DNA of 64,000 bases from Voacanga thouarsii. Taxonomy: Eukaryota > Streptophyta > Magnoliopsida > Gentianales > Apocynaceae. The DNA lies in the NCBI GenBank assembly GCA_026120185.1, contig JANUWF010001109.1, forward strand, positions 5,014,001 to 5,078,000. The letters are read 5' to 3'. The position numbers were made by a program, and so were the translations under genes. A model generated the notes under the pieces. The model was given only the letters and a program-made list of their open reading frames with translations, ran no database searches and was not told where the DNA came from. Shown one piece after another: positions 12,496-23,065 of this stretch. Within the stretch, counting starts at the first letter, position 1. The number at the start of each line of letters is the position of its first letter.

Positions 12496-13852
12496 CCCAA
12501 TTACATTGTTTAATGAACAACTAATCCTTATCAGATTGATTTGGAATGGCCTATCCGATGACAAGAGGAGCTCATTTGTGCTTGTGGACTCGTTGTGGTT
12601 TAGTATTTATACAATGCATGACAAAAAGAAAGTCTTAAGTTGGATTAGGAAACAAGAGATTTTCTCAAAGTAATATGTTTTTGTTCCAATTGTGATATAG
12701 TACGTTCTCCATTTCTATTTAAAGGAAATTGTACTCCATCTAACACATGCTAAATATTGATATATTGAGCTTAAATGCTAATGTTATATATTTTTTTGTT
12801 TAGGGGACATTGGTGGCTTCTAATTTTATATGAATTCAATGAAGAGAATTCGGATTTAAAGAATCCTTCTATGGTGTTGTTGGATTCATTGCAAACTACA
12901 AAAGATAACATGGAACCACATATTAGAAAGTAATGTCTTCAATCAAATTTGGACTATGTTCTAAGTTCAATTCAAGAAATAAATCACTCCACTAATAACA
13001 TTGTGCACCTATTATAGATTTGTGCTTGACACACTGCGTGCAAGTGGAAGGACTATTTCTGATACATGGTTTAAAAAAATTCCATTGTTGGTTCCTATGG
13101 TAAGTTAGCTGGTTCGGTTGCTTTCTTGGAGCATTGCTTATGACTCTTTGGTTGTATGTTGGTGTAGCTACTAAATGTAAAGTGATTTCTTGCTTAGGTT
13201 CCTCAACAAACAGGAGGTAAAGAGTGTGGATTTTATGTTTTATACTATGCCAAATTATTTATGATCAGTGCTCCTACAAGGTTTAGTGTTGATGATGGTT
13301 ATCCTTATTTTGTAAGTATCTCAATTGAGTTAGTTCCCTATTTTTATTTTTTTCTGCTTTGTAACTAAAACAACTCAGGACTTTTGGAAGACATTCTTAT
13401 ATTATAAGTTCTCTAACAACTTTGTGCTTTTGGGATGATTGTAGATGAGAAGGGACTGGTTTAGTACAAAGGAGTTCAGTGAATTCAGGCAAATTTTGTG
13501 CTCACATACTGAAGATGTTCTAGCTAATGTAGGTGAATCAACGCAGGACTCAAGTAATTGGGACAGTGAGATCTTCGATACTCCAGCAGCAACTATATGT
13601 GGTTCAATAAATGACTGCATTCCCCGAGCAGCAAGCAGTGATGCCAAGATGCAGGAAGCAATTGCAGAAGAAATAGACGTGTTGTCTTTTGAGAGTGATG
13701 ATATTCCAGCTCCCAATTTGCAGCCAATAGTTGATATAGAAAAGAAGTATGTAGAGAGTGATCAAAATCATGATGTGTTTGAAGAAATTGTGACTAGAAA
13801 TGAGGGTGAGCAGATTGTAGAAGATAGAGTTGTTATGGAAGGTAATGAATGA
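12496..13852 (+). CDS. Ulp1/SENP-like C48 peptidase carried by the MULE
   Basis: Five exons (12496-12669, 12804-12929, 13018-13099, 13198-13311, 13445-13852) join in one open frame. The catalytic landmarks of family C48 deSUMOylating proteases are present in order: the His in GHWWLL, the Asp in MVLLDSLQTT, then Gln and Cys in PQQTGGKECGFYVLYY. The segment LVDSLWFSIY before the His also fits plant Ulp1-like genes. The C-terminus is acidic, ending ...VVMEGNE. Such proteases ride in MULEs and their role in transposition is unknown. The 5' end was not resolved: a possible upstream exon lies near 12308-12388. No stop or frameshift was found in the visible exons, unlike the transposase next door. 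Confidence 0.75.
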
Positions 13853-13861
13853 GGTAGACAA

Positions 13862-16783
13862 TCTGATGTAGGAGATCAGTTTTTGGACTCTGATTACAAT
13901 CTTACTGATGAGGAAAATGAGGATGTAATTAAACAAATTGTTGAGGAAGGCTTGGGAGATTTTGAAACAAATGTTAGGTTAGAAGTTCAAAGACAACAAC
14001 AGCAACAATCAGAACAGCAAACTCAAACTCCTGCAGCATCTTCAGCCACTACCCATGACATTAGAGAACAATAATCAGAACATCAGCATGCAGAACAACA
14101 ACATGTCGACAAAAAAACAACAAGAGAGGAGGTAAAACTGGGGCCCGTAAAAAATATTTACTGAATCCAAATGAAGGGGATGCAGAAAACTTGGAAGCTT
14201 TTAGGATGAAATCTCAAAACAGTGTGCTAGCAATGGCACAAATGATTCAGATAGAGAGTACTCCAAACCCCAACCGTTTAATGAGGAGGAAGTCACGGAA
14301 AACACAGACACTAACAATTGGCCATTATTCAATGCACAGAGAGATATGGATGACCCTCAGTTCGAAGAAGGATTAATTTTTAAGACTAAAGGGGAATTAA
14401 AAAAAGCTATCATCCATCATGGGATCAAGTGGAGCAGGATGATTTTTGTTTAAGAAAAATGACCGGATTAGAGTGAGGGCTGCTTGCAAAGGGAGAAATT
14501 GTGATTGGCTGCTCTATGCACATAAGGTTGGAGAAACCTCAAGTTTCCAAATCCGAACATTGCAACCCAAGCATACATGTGCAAGATCTACACTCCAGCC
14601 CCTTACTTCTACAAGATTTATTGCCATGAAATATGTAGATGACTTCAGAAGTGAACAGGGTGTGAATGCAACTGAATTTCAAGAGAAGGTGCATGAGTAG
14701 TTGAATGTGCACATCACAAGACCTAAGGTTTATAAAATCAAGGCAAAAGCTAAGTTAATGATTAAAGGAAGATATAAAGACCAGTACAAGCTTCTAAATG
14801 ATTATTGCGAGGAAATCAGGAGAACCAACTTGGGCAATACCATTTATATTGATGTTGTTGAGGATGGGCAAACAAGTGAAAGGGTTTTCAGAAGAATGTA
14901 TGTGTGTTTGGCAGCTTTGAGGGAGGGTTTTGTAAGAGGTTGTAGAAAGCTTGTTGGACTAGATGAAACTTTTTTGAAAGGTTCTCATCCTGGTATCTTG
15001 TTGACTGCTGTTGGTATTGATGCCAACAATGGCATTTATCCCATCGCTTATGCCGTTGTGGAGGCCGAAACCAAATCATCTTAGACTTGGTTCATACAGG
15101 GGCTCATTGAAGATTTGAATATATGTAAATAACAGGATTGGTGCTTTATCTCTAATAGACAGAAGGTAATAATGCAACACTTGGCTCTCTCCCTTACTTG
15201 GTTTTTTTCATCAAACTCACTTGGTTCTTTTTTTATTTTCAGGGTCTAGGACAAGCAGTAGGAAATCTACTGCCCCTTGTGGAACACAGACATTGTGTCA
15301 AACACCTATACAACAACTTCAAGCAAAAACACCCAGGGGCTGCTTTGAAAGACATGGTGTGGAAATCTACAAAGGCTACATATCCCAACAAATTTGAGAG
15401 TGAAATACAATGTTGAAAGACTTTGACGAAGCTGCCCATGCTTGGTTGTGTAAGCATACACATCCTAAACACTAGAGTAGGTCGCACTTCAATACCCAAA
15501 CTAAGTGTGATGTTTTATTGAACAACCACAGCGAGACATTCAATTTGCAAATCTTAGCAGCAAGGTCCAAACCAATACTTAGTTTGCTTGAAAGAGTACA
15601 AGTATACCTAATGTTGAGACTTCAATCGAGAATGGCATGGGTTCAGAAGCAAAAAGGCAAGATCTGCCCAAGAATTAAGAAGAGGCTTGAAAAGTTAGTT
15701 GAGGAGTCTGCCTACTGTATCGCTTCACATGCCGGTGGTTACAAGTTCGAAGTTAGGGACACTAAATCTTCAGAGCAATTTTTAGTTGACACAGATAATA
15801 GAAGGTGCACCTGCAGAAAATGGGAACTTTCTGGGATCCCTTGTACGCATGGAATTTCAGCAATTGGATATGAAGGTAATGAACCAGAAGACTATGTCGA
15901 TGATTGTTATAGTATTTCTTCATACAAAAGGGCTTATGAGTTAGTCATATATCCTTGCAATGAACCAAATAATTGGCCAAAAAGCAAATTTCCATAACCG
16001 AAGCCTCCTGTGGCCCTGAAGCTTCTAGGTAGACCAAAAAAGAAAAGAAAGCTAGAAGGAGGGGAGAAGGCTTGTACAGTTACAACCACCGGTGTAAGGA
16101 AACTCTCAAGAGTGGATTTTGGGAGTATGAAATATAGGTGTTGTGGTTCTTTCAAACATAATGCCAGAAAATGCCCACAAAAAGACAAGAAAAACAATGT
16201 TGATAAAGATGGTGGAGCCCATAACTTAAATAAATGTGGCAGATGTGGACAGTTGGGCCATAATAGAAGGTCATGCAATGCTCAACTCTCAACACAAGTA
16301 CCTGAAAGTTTACATGAGCATGAAGTAGCTATGGAACTGACTTTACATCAAAATTCAATGGATTTGCCACAACCACAACTACTTCAAGCTCCTATTCCAA
16401 AATCACAACCTATCTCTGATCAAGTCTCAGCAGTACCAATCACTAAGACTGAGCAAGTCTCGGTGCCTATCACTGATCAAGCCTCAGCAGTGCCAATCAC
16501 TGAGCAAGCAGAATGTTCAAAGGTTATTTGCTCTAACGACTCTTAGTTTTACCAAAATGAAAGAGTTACACACAAGATTCACATTTAATTTCTTTTTTCC
16601 TTTTTCTTATTTGTAACTCCCCTCCTACTATTTCCATGTATACAGCTTACAGGAAAGAAGAGAAAGCCAACAAGATGCAGCTGATGTGCACAAATTGGCC
16701 ATAACCGAGCAATATGTAAAGTTCCTGAAGCTAAGCTAGACCGAAGAAGAACATATGCAACTATTTTGACAAGAGATGATTGA
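13862..16783 (+). pseudogene. MuDR-type MULE transposase, inactivated
   Basis: An acidic, Gln-rich N-terminus (DSDYNLTDEENEDV, from 13887) precedes the MULE DNA-binding region (KNDRIRVRAACKGRNCDWLL), the catalytic core (GCRKLVGLDETFLKGSHPG; FISNRQK), a SWIM finger (CTCRKWELSGIPCTHG, near 15810) and two CCHC-like knuckles (CGRCGQLGHNRRSC; CAQIGHNRAIC). Defects: a frameshift near 14445; stops at 14698-14700, 15082-15084 (at the conserved SW) and 15130-15132; the second catalytic Asp of the usual SDRQKG motif is Asn (15154-15156); a frameshift near 15410; a stop after SKFP near 15995; and a stop inside the last knuckle. A plausible intron spans 15166-15242. The element could move only with transposase supplied in trans. 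Confidence 0.9.
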
Positions 16784-17536
16784 ATGACTTGTTTTACAAC
16801 CAACAATTTTTGTGGCAGTCTAGATATTTTATAGTTGAATACATGGAAAAGTATTGGTCTTCTTCTTGGTTGTTAATGATGTTAGGATATGTTGACTACA
16901 AATTCATATTTTTTGTTGATGTTCTGCTGGGATGTATATGCTGACTAATAGCATTGGTAATTTCATGAATGGTGACAATTGGTCTTTTGATTAATGGAGT
17001 TGGTGGCCTTTATTCTCATGGCATTTAATCTTTATTATTTTTGTACTATTGCATTTTTTATTTGCATTGAAGATGGCTACAGGATTTTGCTTAATATACA
17101 TTGAAGACAGTACTCTTGAATAAATACATATGCAACTAGTAATGTGACGTTGTTTGGAGTGACCGTCAGTGCATATGTTTTTAAGGGAAGTCATTGCCCA
17201 CTGCACTATAAAGTTATTGTTGCAGTAAAGCCAATCTGCAAAGAGGTTTAGCAAACATACAAAATGCCTTCCAATGAAGATGAAGATTCACTACCAAGTG
17301 CTTATGTGAATTCATTGTGGTATTCTAACCTTCCAAAAATCTAATATCAAACACTACTACGAGGACTAAGAAACAAAAAACTAATGCCGGGAGAATATTA
17401 ATTAACAAAGGGCAAATGGTTCAATGTGCATATTGCAAAGGCAGTTTACAATGTCTAAATCTTTCCAAAACACATACAAAAATCAACAAATGCCAGCACA
17501 TCTTGGAGTAATTTTGGGATCAAAACACTCCCAAGT
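16784..17536. other. Non-coding interior of the MULE
   Basis: Between the transposase end and the convergent GRF gene no conserved frame was found on either strand. A minus-strand open frame at 16991-17254 shows no recognisable motif. Confidence 0.5.
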
Positions 17537-17969
17537 CTAGTACTTTCGCCCAAATATTATCACTAGCACAATGCAAGAAGTAATCATCAATGCCTTCTTC
17601 CTCCAAGAAATTTTGTCCTTTCTCATCAGAGTGTTTCTTTCCTCTTCAAGCCTTCTAATCCTCCTCAACAATCCTAGAATCACCACTTTAGATCTATCAC
17701 AAATTTTCGGATCAATCCAAACCCAAAAATGACAGCCCCCATTTGCCTGCTATGACGGAAATATTAAAAAAATGGCTAAATAATTATTTTTGCATTCTAA
17801 TCACAACAGAAGTAATACATGCCTGAGGCAGCTCGCATCGAAAGAATCGCCTTCTTGGGTTTGCATTTGTCCAAGAAGTTAATAAAATTGCTAGTCTTCT
17901 ACAGTAGCAATAGGAAGAAAGATTTGAAGTGCTTCCTCTCTTTTGCTCACTTGAAGACATTGAAGACAT
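17537..17969 (-). CDS. GRF zinc-finger protein with C-terminal membrane segment
   Basis: Minus-strand exon 17969-17823 encodes MSSMSSSEQKRG..., then a GRF zinc finger: YCYCRRLAILLTSWTNANP followed by RRRFFRC. Exon 17749-17537 supplies the rest: ANGGCHFWVWIDPKICDRSK, a charged coiled-coil stretch (LLRRIRRLEEERNTLMRKD) and a hydrophobic end (LMITSCIVLVIIFG). The four finger cysteines are present. With a GC-AG intron (donor CAG|GCATGT) the frame is open for 120 codons, 119 residues; a GT donor leaves a slightly longer product. The layout matches small plant GRF-finger proteins often found inside Mutator elements; their function is unknown. Lying convergently to the transposase inside the inverted repeats marks it as passenger cargo. 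Confidence 0.72.
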
Positions 17970-18140
17970 GATTTTTTTGCTAAGAAATAACTAAACTATT
18001 CTTCAATGTAGGACTCCGTCTGCCAACAACCAAAGCTCTTCAATCCACCACCTCTGCAAGCCTACTGTTCCTCCTTAGTCGAGTTCTTCTTCACGAGATG
18101 AGGAAGAGGAGAATACATAAGCTAGATAAACAAATCGGGA

Positions 18141-18335
18141 CAGTCCACCGGTGTAATCATATAGTGAAGTTCCATATTTGCCCTTATAAAAAATGGCCAG
18201 TTAACGATGTAACTGACGGAAGGACTAAATGAGTTGTAAAAAAAATATTTAGAGGATCTAAAAAGATGAAAACAATGATTAGGGACCATAATAGACTAAA
18301 AATAATTGTTAAAGGACCAAATTGGATATTTTTCC
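18141..18335 (-). repeat. Right terminal inverted repeat of the Mutator-like element
   Basis: Inverted match to 11492-11685, starting CAGTCCACCGGTGTAATC at the inner end. It is followed immediately by the TTCTTTTCTC target duplication. Confidence 0.92.
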
Positions 18336-18345
18336 TTCTTTTCTC

Positions 18346-19271
18346 TTCTCAACTCCCAAATAACTTTATACATATAGCACATCACCTTCTTTTTTCTTCT
18401 TTTCTCTCTTAACTTAAAATTTGTCTCATTTTCTTTTCACTCCTAAACTCTCAAACTAACCCTTAGGCTTTGACTTGTATTTTGTTCAAATGGCTAATAC
18501 TATTGAAAAGTTTGAATCTTTCTGAAGTTGGTTAATGCTTTGGGGGAACTTGGGAACTTCAATGCTTTGTCGGCTTTTGTAGAATTATAATTTTTATAAC
18601 ATATAATGTGAGTTCTCTTCCATTGTCACCGGAAAAGAATGGAGATTTAGGTGTAGTAGATAATGCAGCATTACCATGTTCTAGCTAGGGACTGAACAAT
18701 GATTTTGCTGGTAAGCATAAACTAAAGTTTTTGTCATGAAGATGGTTTCAATTTTACCTTCTCCAAATTCTTCTTCGATTGTAGTCCCTCTATCTTTTGC
18801 TTTTAATATTTCAGTGATTATGCCTCCTCTCAATGGATCGCAGCCTAATTAAACTTCTTCAACTCCACCTCCTTCAAACTCTTCAGCGCCACCTCTTCAA
18901 TCTCCTCCCCCCACAGTTCCTGCTGCCCCCCACATCCCCACTGCAATCATGACCACCTTCTCCTTCACCTCCTCTATCTCCTTCTACAGTGCCACCACCC
19001 ATTTGGCCTTCAAAAAAATTACAAGTTGAGATACCAATTAGAATCAAAATAAAGTTTAAATGACAACTTGAAATTTTGTGAAAATTTTAGATGGGATAGT
19101 AAATTTTTCATCTTCTAATTTTACCTCTCTTCTCGTCACCTTCCTTACAAGAATCTTATTCCCTCTCTCCTAATCTTCTCTCCTCCTCTTTCCCACTCCC
19201 AATCCTTGGGATATAGTTGCCACAAAATTTGATTTTCTTTGTTAGGTAATTTGACGAAACATTTTTGAACC
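18346..19271. other. Spacer with a proline-rich coding-like relic
   Basis: Around 18820-19010 the plus strand reads STPPPSNSSAPPLQSPPP and TVPAAPHIP, resembling the extracellular region of proline-rich (PERK/extensin-like) receptor kinases, but it is short, interrupted by a stop and has no kinase domain nearby. The rest shows nothing recognisable. Confidence 0.35.
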
Positions 19272-19800
19272 ATGGGTAACTACATGTCTTGTACCCTCTC
19301 AAGACCAGTAGGGAAGCAATCCAGAGGTGTAAAAACTATCTTCTCAACTAGAGAAATTCAAAAATTTTAACCCCTTAAAGCAGCAGAAATCATGCTTGAG
19401 ATACCAGGGTTCTTTCTCATGAACACAAAATCTCTCCATATAGGAAAAAGATTCTCCACTATGAGGATGAAAACTTGGAGAGATGGCCTATGTCTACATC
19501 ATGTTTCCAATTAAACGGGTGAACTATGTGGTCACTGCAGCTGATATGGGATCACTATTCCTCACAGCTAACTCCGCTACCAAAAGGCTTCACTTGGATA
19601 GGTGAGAATCTTACCTGAATGTGACCATGCCCTACAAATAGTAGAGGGGGCACAACCGAGACCTAGAGCTCCAATTTTTCCTAAGTTGAACTTAGATGAT
19701 ATTGAAGAGGTTTCTCCATTTCAATACTAGAGTTTTAAGTACAGCTAGTCTATGTGTCGATCAAAGAAGCCATTGTTAAAGAACAAAACTTAAGAGAGAG
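19272..19800 (+). pseudogene. DUF4228/PADRE-family protein, degenerate
   Basis: From ATG at 19272 the frame reads MGNYMSCTLSRPVGKQSRGV then KTIFSTREIQ, the characteristic N-terminus of plant DUF4228 (PADRE) proteins. Further blocks follow in shifting frames: LKAAEIMLEIPGFFLMNTKS, LHIGKRFS, FPIKRVNYVVTAADMGSLFL, TANSATKRL and, near the end, CRSKKPLL. Several stops and at least two frameshifts break it. The family is small, intronless or nearly so, and linked to stress responses. This is a dead copy with no intact domain. Confidence 0.75.
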
Positions 19801-20130
19801 GAACATGAGAAGAGAGAAGATCAGAAGAGAGAGGGTAAGATTCTGGTAAGGGAGAAGATAGAGAAGGCAAGAAAAAGATAAGGAAGGTGAGATTTTTGGA
19901 GAGGTAAAGAAATATTTAGGCAATATATTTCAGTTGATTTAAAAAGATAAATATGTTATTTGGAGAAATTTTGTTCTAACAAGAGGAAAATTGCACTATT
20001 ATTATCGCTAGCTTTTTATATATAGTTGAAGAAATTATGTTAAGGTTAATAAGAAGAAAGTCTTATTAGTAAGTGTTACTGTGTTAGTTAAGAGTTTCTC
20101 GATACAAAAATGTGTGTATTAAGAGTTTAT
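19801..20130. repeat. Older repeat, left half, split by the Copia insertion
   Basis: At 20036-20110 the sequence AATTATGTTAAGGTTAATAA and what follows is similar to 32687-32760, and the right half resumes after the Copia element (25104-25145 resembles 32781-32820). The Copia element therefore landed inside a repeat whose uninterrupted relative sits at 32.7 kb. No gene was seen. Confidence 0.6.
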
Positions 20131-20436
20131 TGTTGTGAATATGTTAAAATTGGTGGAAGCTCCACTAATTCTATTAGTGAAAGTTCCACTAATTATGGAT
20201 ATGGATGTCCACTATTAAAAATTAGTGAAAACACCACTAATGTATATTAGTGAAAGATGATGAATTCCATTAATTAGAGCTCTATAAAGCTTGAAAAATA
20301 TACCTTGTTAAAGAATTGTTAGAGAAAATTATGAGAGAAAAGAAAGAAAGAAGTTTGAAAAAATTCTTGTGCAAATAATTGTTAGAAATTTTTTATTGTG
20401 TAAATTTTATTCTAATACTGCCAAAATTTCATAACA
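20131..20436 (+). repeat. 5' LTR of the Copia element
   Basis: 306 bp. Relative to the 3' LTR it has an extra ATTAGTG/CACTAAT segment near its start and lacks the stretch around TATATAAATAGAGCTC (near 24922), which looks like the TATA box. Transcription from this LTR is therefore probably impaired. Confidence 0.93.
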
Positions 20437-20499
20437 CGTTATCAGCACGAATCTTTGCCGTTACAAAAGCCAAAAGACTAAAGCACGAGTCTTTGTTGT

Positions 20500-21591
20500 T
20501 ACAAAAGTCGAAAATAGGTATGTATTTATTAATCCCTATGGCTAACCTTACTAAATTCGAATTTGTAACCCTTGATATTTTTTGAAAGAATTATATGTCA
20601 TTAGTTCTCGATGTAAAAATGCATCTAAATGTTGAAAGTTTTAGTGAAACTTTCAAGAAAAAAATAGTGCATCTGCACAATAAAAAGGCCAAATTTTTTA
20701 TTTTTATTCGTCGTCATCTCGACGAAAATTTGAAAATAGAATATCTTACAAAAAAAGATCAATATGTCCTGTGGATAAATTTAAAAGAAAGATTTGACCA
20801 CCTGAAGATGGTCGTACTACCAACGACACGGTATGAATGGTGCACCTAAGGTTGCAAGATTTTAAAACTGTGAATGAATATAGCTCCGTCATGTATAAAA
20901 TTACATCTCAATTAAAATTATGTGGAGAAAAAATTACTAATGAAGATATATTGAAGAATACATTCTCCACCTTTCATGCCTCGAATATTATTCTGCAACA
21001 ACAATATTGAGAAAAAGGGTATACAAAATTTATAGATTTAATTACTGCCCTCCTTATTATAGAGAAAAATAATGAGTTATTATTAAAAAATCATAAAGCC
21101 AGACCAACTAACTAAACAATACTCCCAAAAATGAATGTTGTTGGCTCCAACAGAAGCCATCGTTATAGTCATAGTCGTGGTCGTGGTTATAGTCATGGAC
21201 ACGCTCGATATTTCTCTTATCACAGTAATAATCAAGCTGTAAGAAATATTGACCACCTGAAGTGGAACAGAAAAGATAATAAGGGGGAAAAAAAGAAATG
21301 GAAGAAAATTATAAGGATAAGTGTTATAAATGTGGCATGAAAGGTCATTGGTCACGTAACTGTCGTACAACCAAATATTTAGTGGAATTATATCAAGCTT
21401 CACTGAAAAATAAAAATAAAAGTGTTGAAACAATTTTTTCTCAACATTCAGTGAATGATGCTGAGGATGATTATATTAATCCAAAAAATCTTAATATCAA
21501 TATTACCTATATGGATGTATCTGATTTTTTTGAACACCCAGACGATAAGATAGACCATTTAATTGGTAATGGCAGTGTCCAGAAGAACTAA
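20500..21591 (+). pseudogene. Copia gag with CCHC zinc knuckle
   Basis: Reads NLTKFEFVTLDIF, then a stop (TGA near 20582), then the conserved gag body with HLDENLKIEYLTKKDQYVLW and LKERFDHLKMVVLPTTRYEW. The intact nucleocapsid knuckle CYKCGMKGHWSRNC (C-x2-C-x4-H-x4-C) lies at about 21325-21366. Several stops and frame changes separate the blocks. Confidence 0.85.
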
Positions 21592-21667
21592 TGCCTCACC
21601 CTAATATTTTTAAATTTTTATTATATTCTAATAATATTTATGTTTATATATACATATTTTTGTTCAG

Positions 21668-22490
21668 ATGGCTATTGTTAATGATGATATATGTATTATT
21701 GATAGTGGAACTACATACACCATACTAAAAAATAAGAAATATTTTTCTTATCTCAAAATTAGAGAAATAAATATTTATACTATAAACGGTAGTACAAATG
21801 TGATTGAAAGTTCCGGAAGAGCTAGTATATTGGTGTCTGAAGGAACAACAATTACTATTAATAAGGCACTATTTTCCTCAAAATCCAGCAGAAATTTATT
21901 GAGTTTTAAAGATATCTGCAGAAATGGGTATCATGTTGAAACAAATGAGGAAAATTATATTGAGTATCTTTATATTATTCAAATTAATTTGGGTAAAAAA
22001 TCTGTATTAGAAAAACAGCCGTCTTTTTCTATCGACCTATATTTTGCAAAAATACGTATAATTGAAATTCATCATCTAGTAAACTAGAAGTTTATTGATC
22101 TTACTACTTTTAGTATTTGGCATACCGGTTAGGTCATCCTGGATTCACCATGATGAAAAGAATAATTGAGAATACACATGATCATCCATTAAAAAATAAA
22201 AAGATATTGACATAAGAAAAATTCTCATGTGCTACATGTTCCCTAAGAAAATTAATTATTAGACCATCACTAATAAAAGTAGGAATTGAAAGTTCTATAT
22301 TTCTTGAACGGATTTACGGAGACATTTGTGGACCTATTCATCCACCATGTGGACCGTTCAAATATTTTATGGTCTTAATTGATGCATCATTCCGATGGTC
22401 ATATGTGTGTTTATTATCTACTCGCAACCTGGCGTTTGTAAGATTACTTGCTCAAATAATTAAATTATGAGTACAATTTCCTGACCATCA
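21668..22490 (+). pseudogene. Copia protease and N-terminal integrase relic
   Basis: The aspartic protease signature IIDSGTTYTILKNKKYF is at the start of the open frame. Downstream come the integrase zinc-binding region (WHTG..., CATCSLRKL) and the start of the catalytic core (RIYGDICGPIHPPCGPFKYF; VLIDASFRWS). The reading frame then ends where the rearranged segment begins, so the rest of the integrase core is missing. Confidence 0.8.
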
Positions 22491-23065
22491 ATTATCTCTT
22501 GATGTTACACAAGATAATGATTTCTATCCGATAATTATTTCTTGACCATCAATTATCTTGTGTAAACATATTATCAATAATTATTTCTATCCGATTCCAA
22601 CTTCTACCGGAAGTGGTATAATTGATAGAAATTTCAGTATTATTTTCACCAACTTCTAGTTCTTTGTCATCAGTTCTCTCTTGATCTTTATCATTCTTTT
22701 CTTCAATATGATCATCTAGATCATTTAATCATCTTTTCTTTCGAGAATTTTTATCTTTAGAACCAAGAAGTCGGCCACACTTCTGGCGTGCTTTTGACTC
22801 AGCAGTTATAGGTATAATATTTTATTCTATTAGAACTTCAATTCGAATAGGAACATTTATAAGTGGAATATGCAATTTTGTTACTGTTCTGGAGTCAACA
22901 AAAATGTCTGGCATTTGATTTGCAATGTTTTGCAAATGAATTATTTTTTGAACTTTAAGTTCACATGCGCTTGTGCGCGGATCAAGATAATTTAATGATA
23001 TTTTTCAAGTAAGATTTTTCTTATGCTGTTAATGATATTTCTTGATGTTACACAAGATAATGATA
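22482..23065. other. Rearranged segment with inverted Copia sequence
   Basis: The stretch 22556-23040 is the reverse complement of the sequence that other family copies carry forward (compare 56252-56740), for example the inverse of the segment encoding ESKARQKRGRPLASK. It is bordered by direct copies of GATGTTACACAAGATAATGA (22501 and 23043) and of TTGACCATCAATTATCT-like sequence (22482 and 22543). Confidence 0.85.

Larger units (their letters stand above)
11492..18335 (+). mobile_element. Mutator-like element with SENP, transposase and GRF genes
   Basis: Long terminal inverted repeats of about 194 bp (11492-11685 and 18141-18335) contain AATTTGGTCCTTTAACAATT and its complement. The element is flanked by an identical 10-bp direct repeat TTCTTTTCTC at 11482-11491 and 18336-18345, in the 8-11 bp range expected for Mutator. 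Inside are, in order, a Ulp1/SENP-like cysteine protease gene (+), a MuDR-type transposase relic (+) and a GRF zinc-finger gene (-). The pairing of a Ulp1-like peptidase with a MULE transposase matches the class described as Kaonashi or KI-MULEs. The duplication lies in a pyrimidine-rich tract, so its exact length is less certain than the inverted repeats. Confidence 0.9.

Noticed and set aside
14191..14376. Separate small gene between protease and transposase
   Set aside because: It overlaps the start of the transposase block in another frame (DMDDPQFEEGLIF) and has no independent motif.
18820..19010. PERK/extensin gene
   Set aside because: Only a proline-rich stretch with a stop and no kinase domain; simple-sequence composition could produce it.
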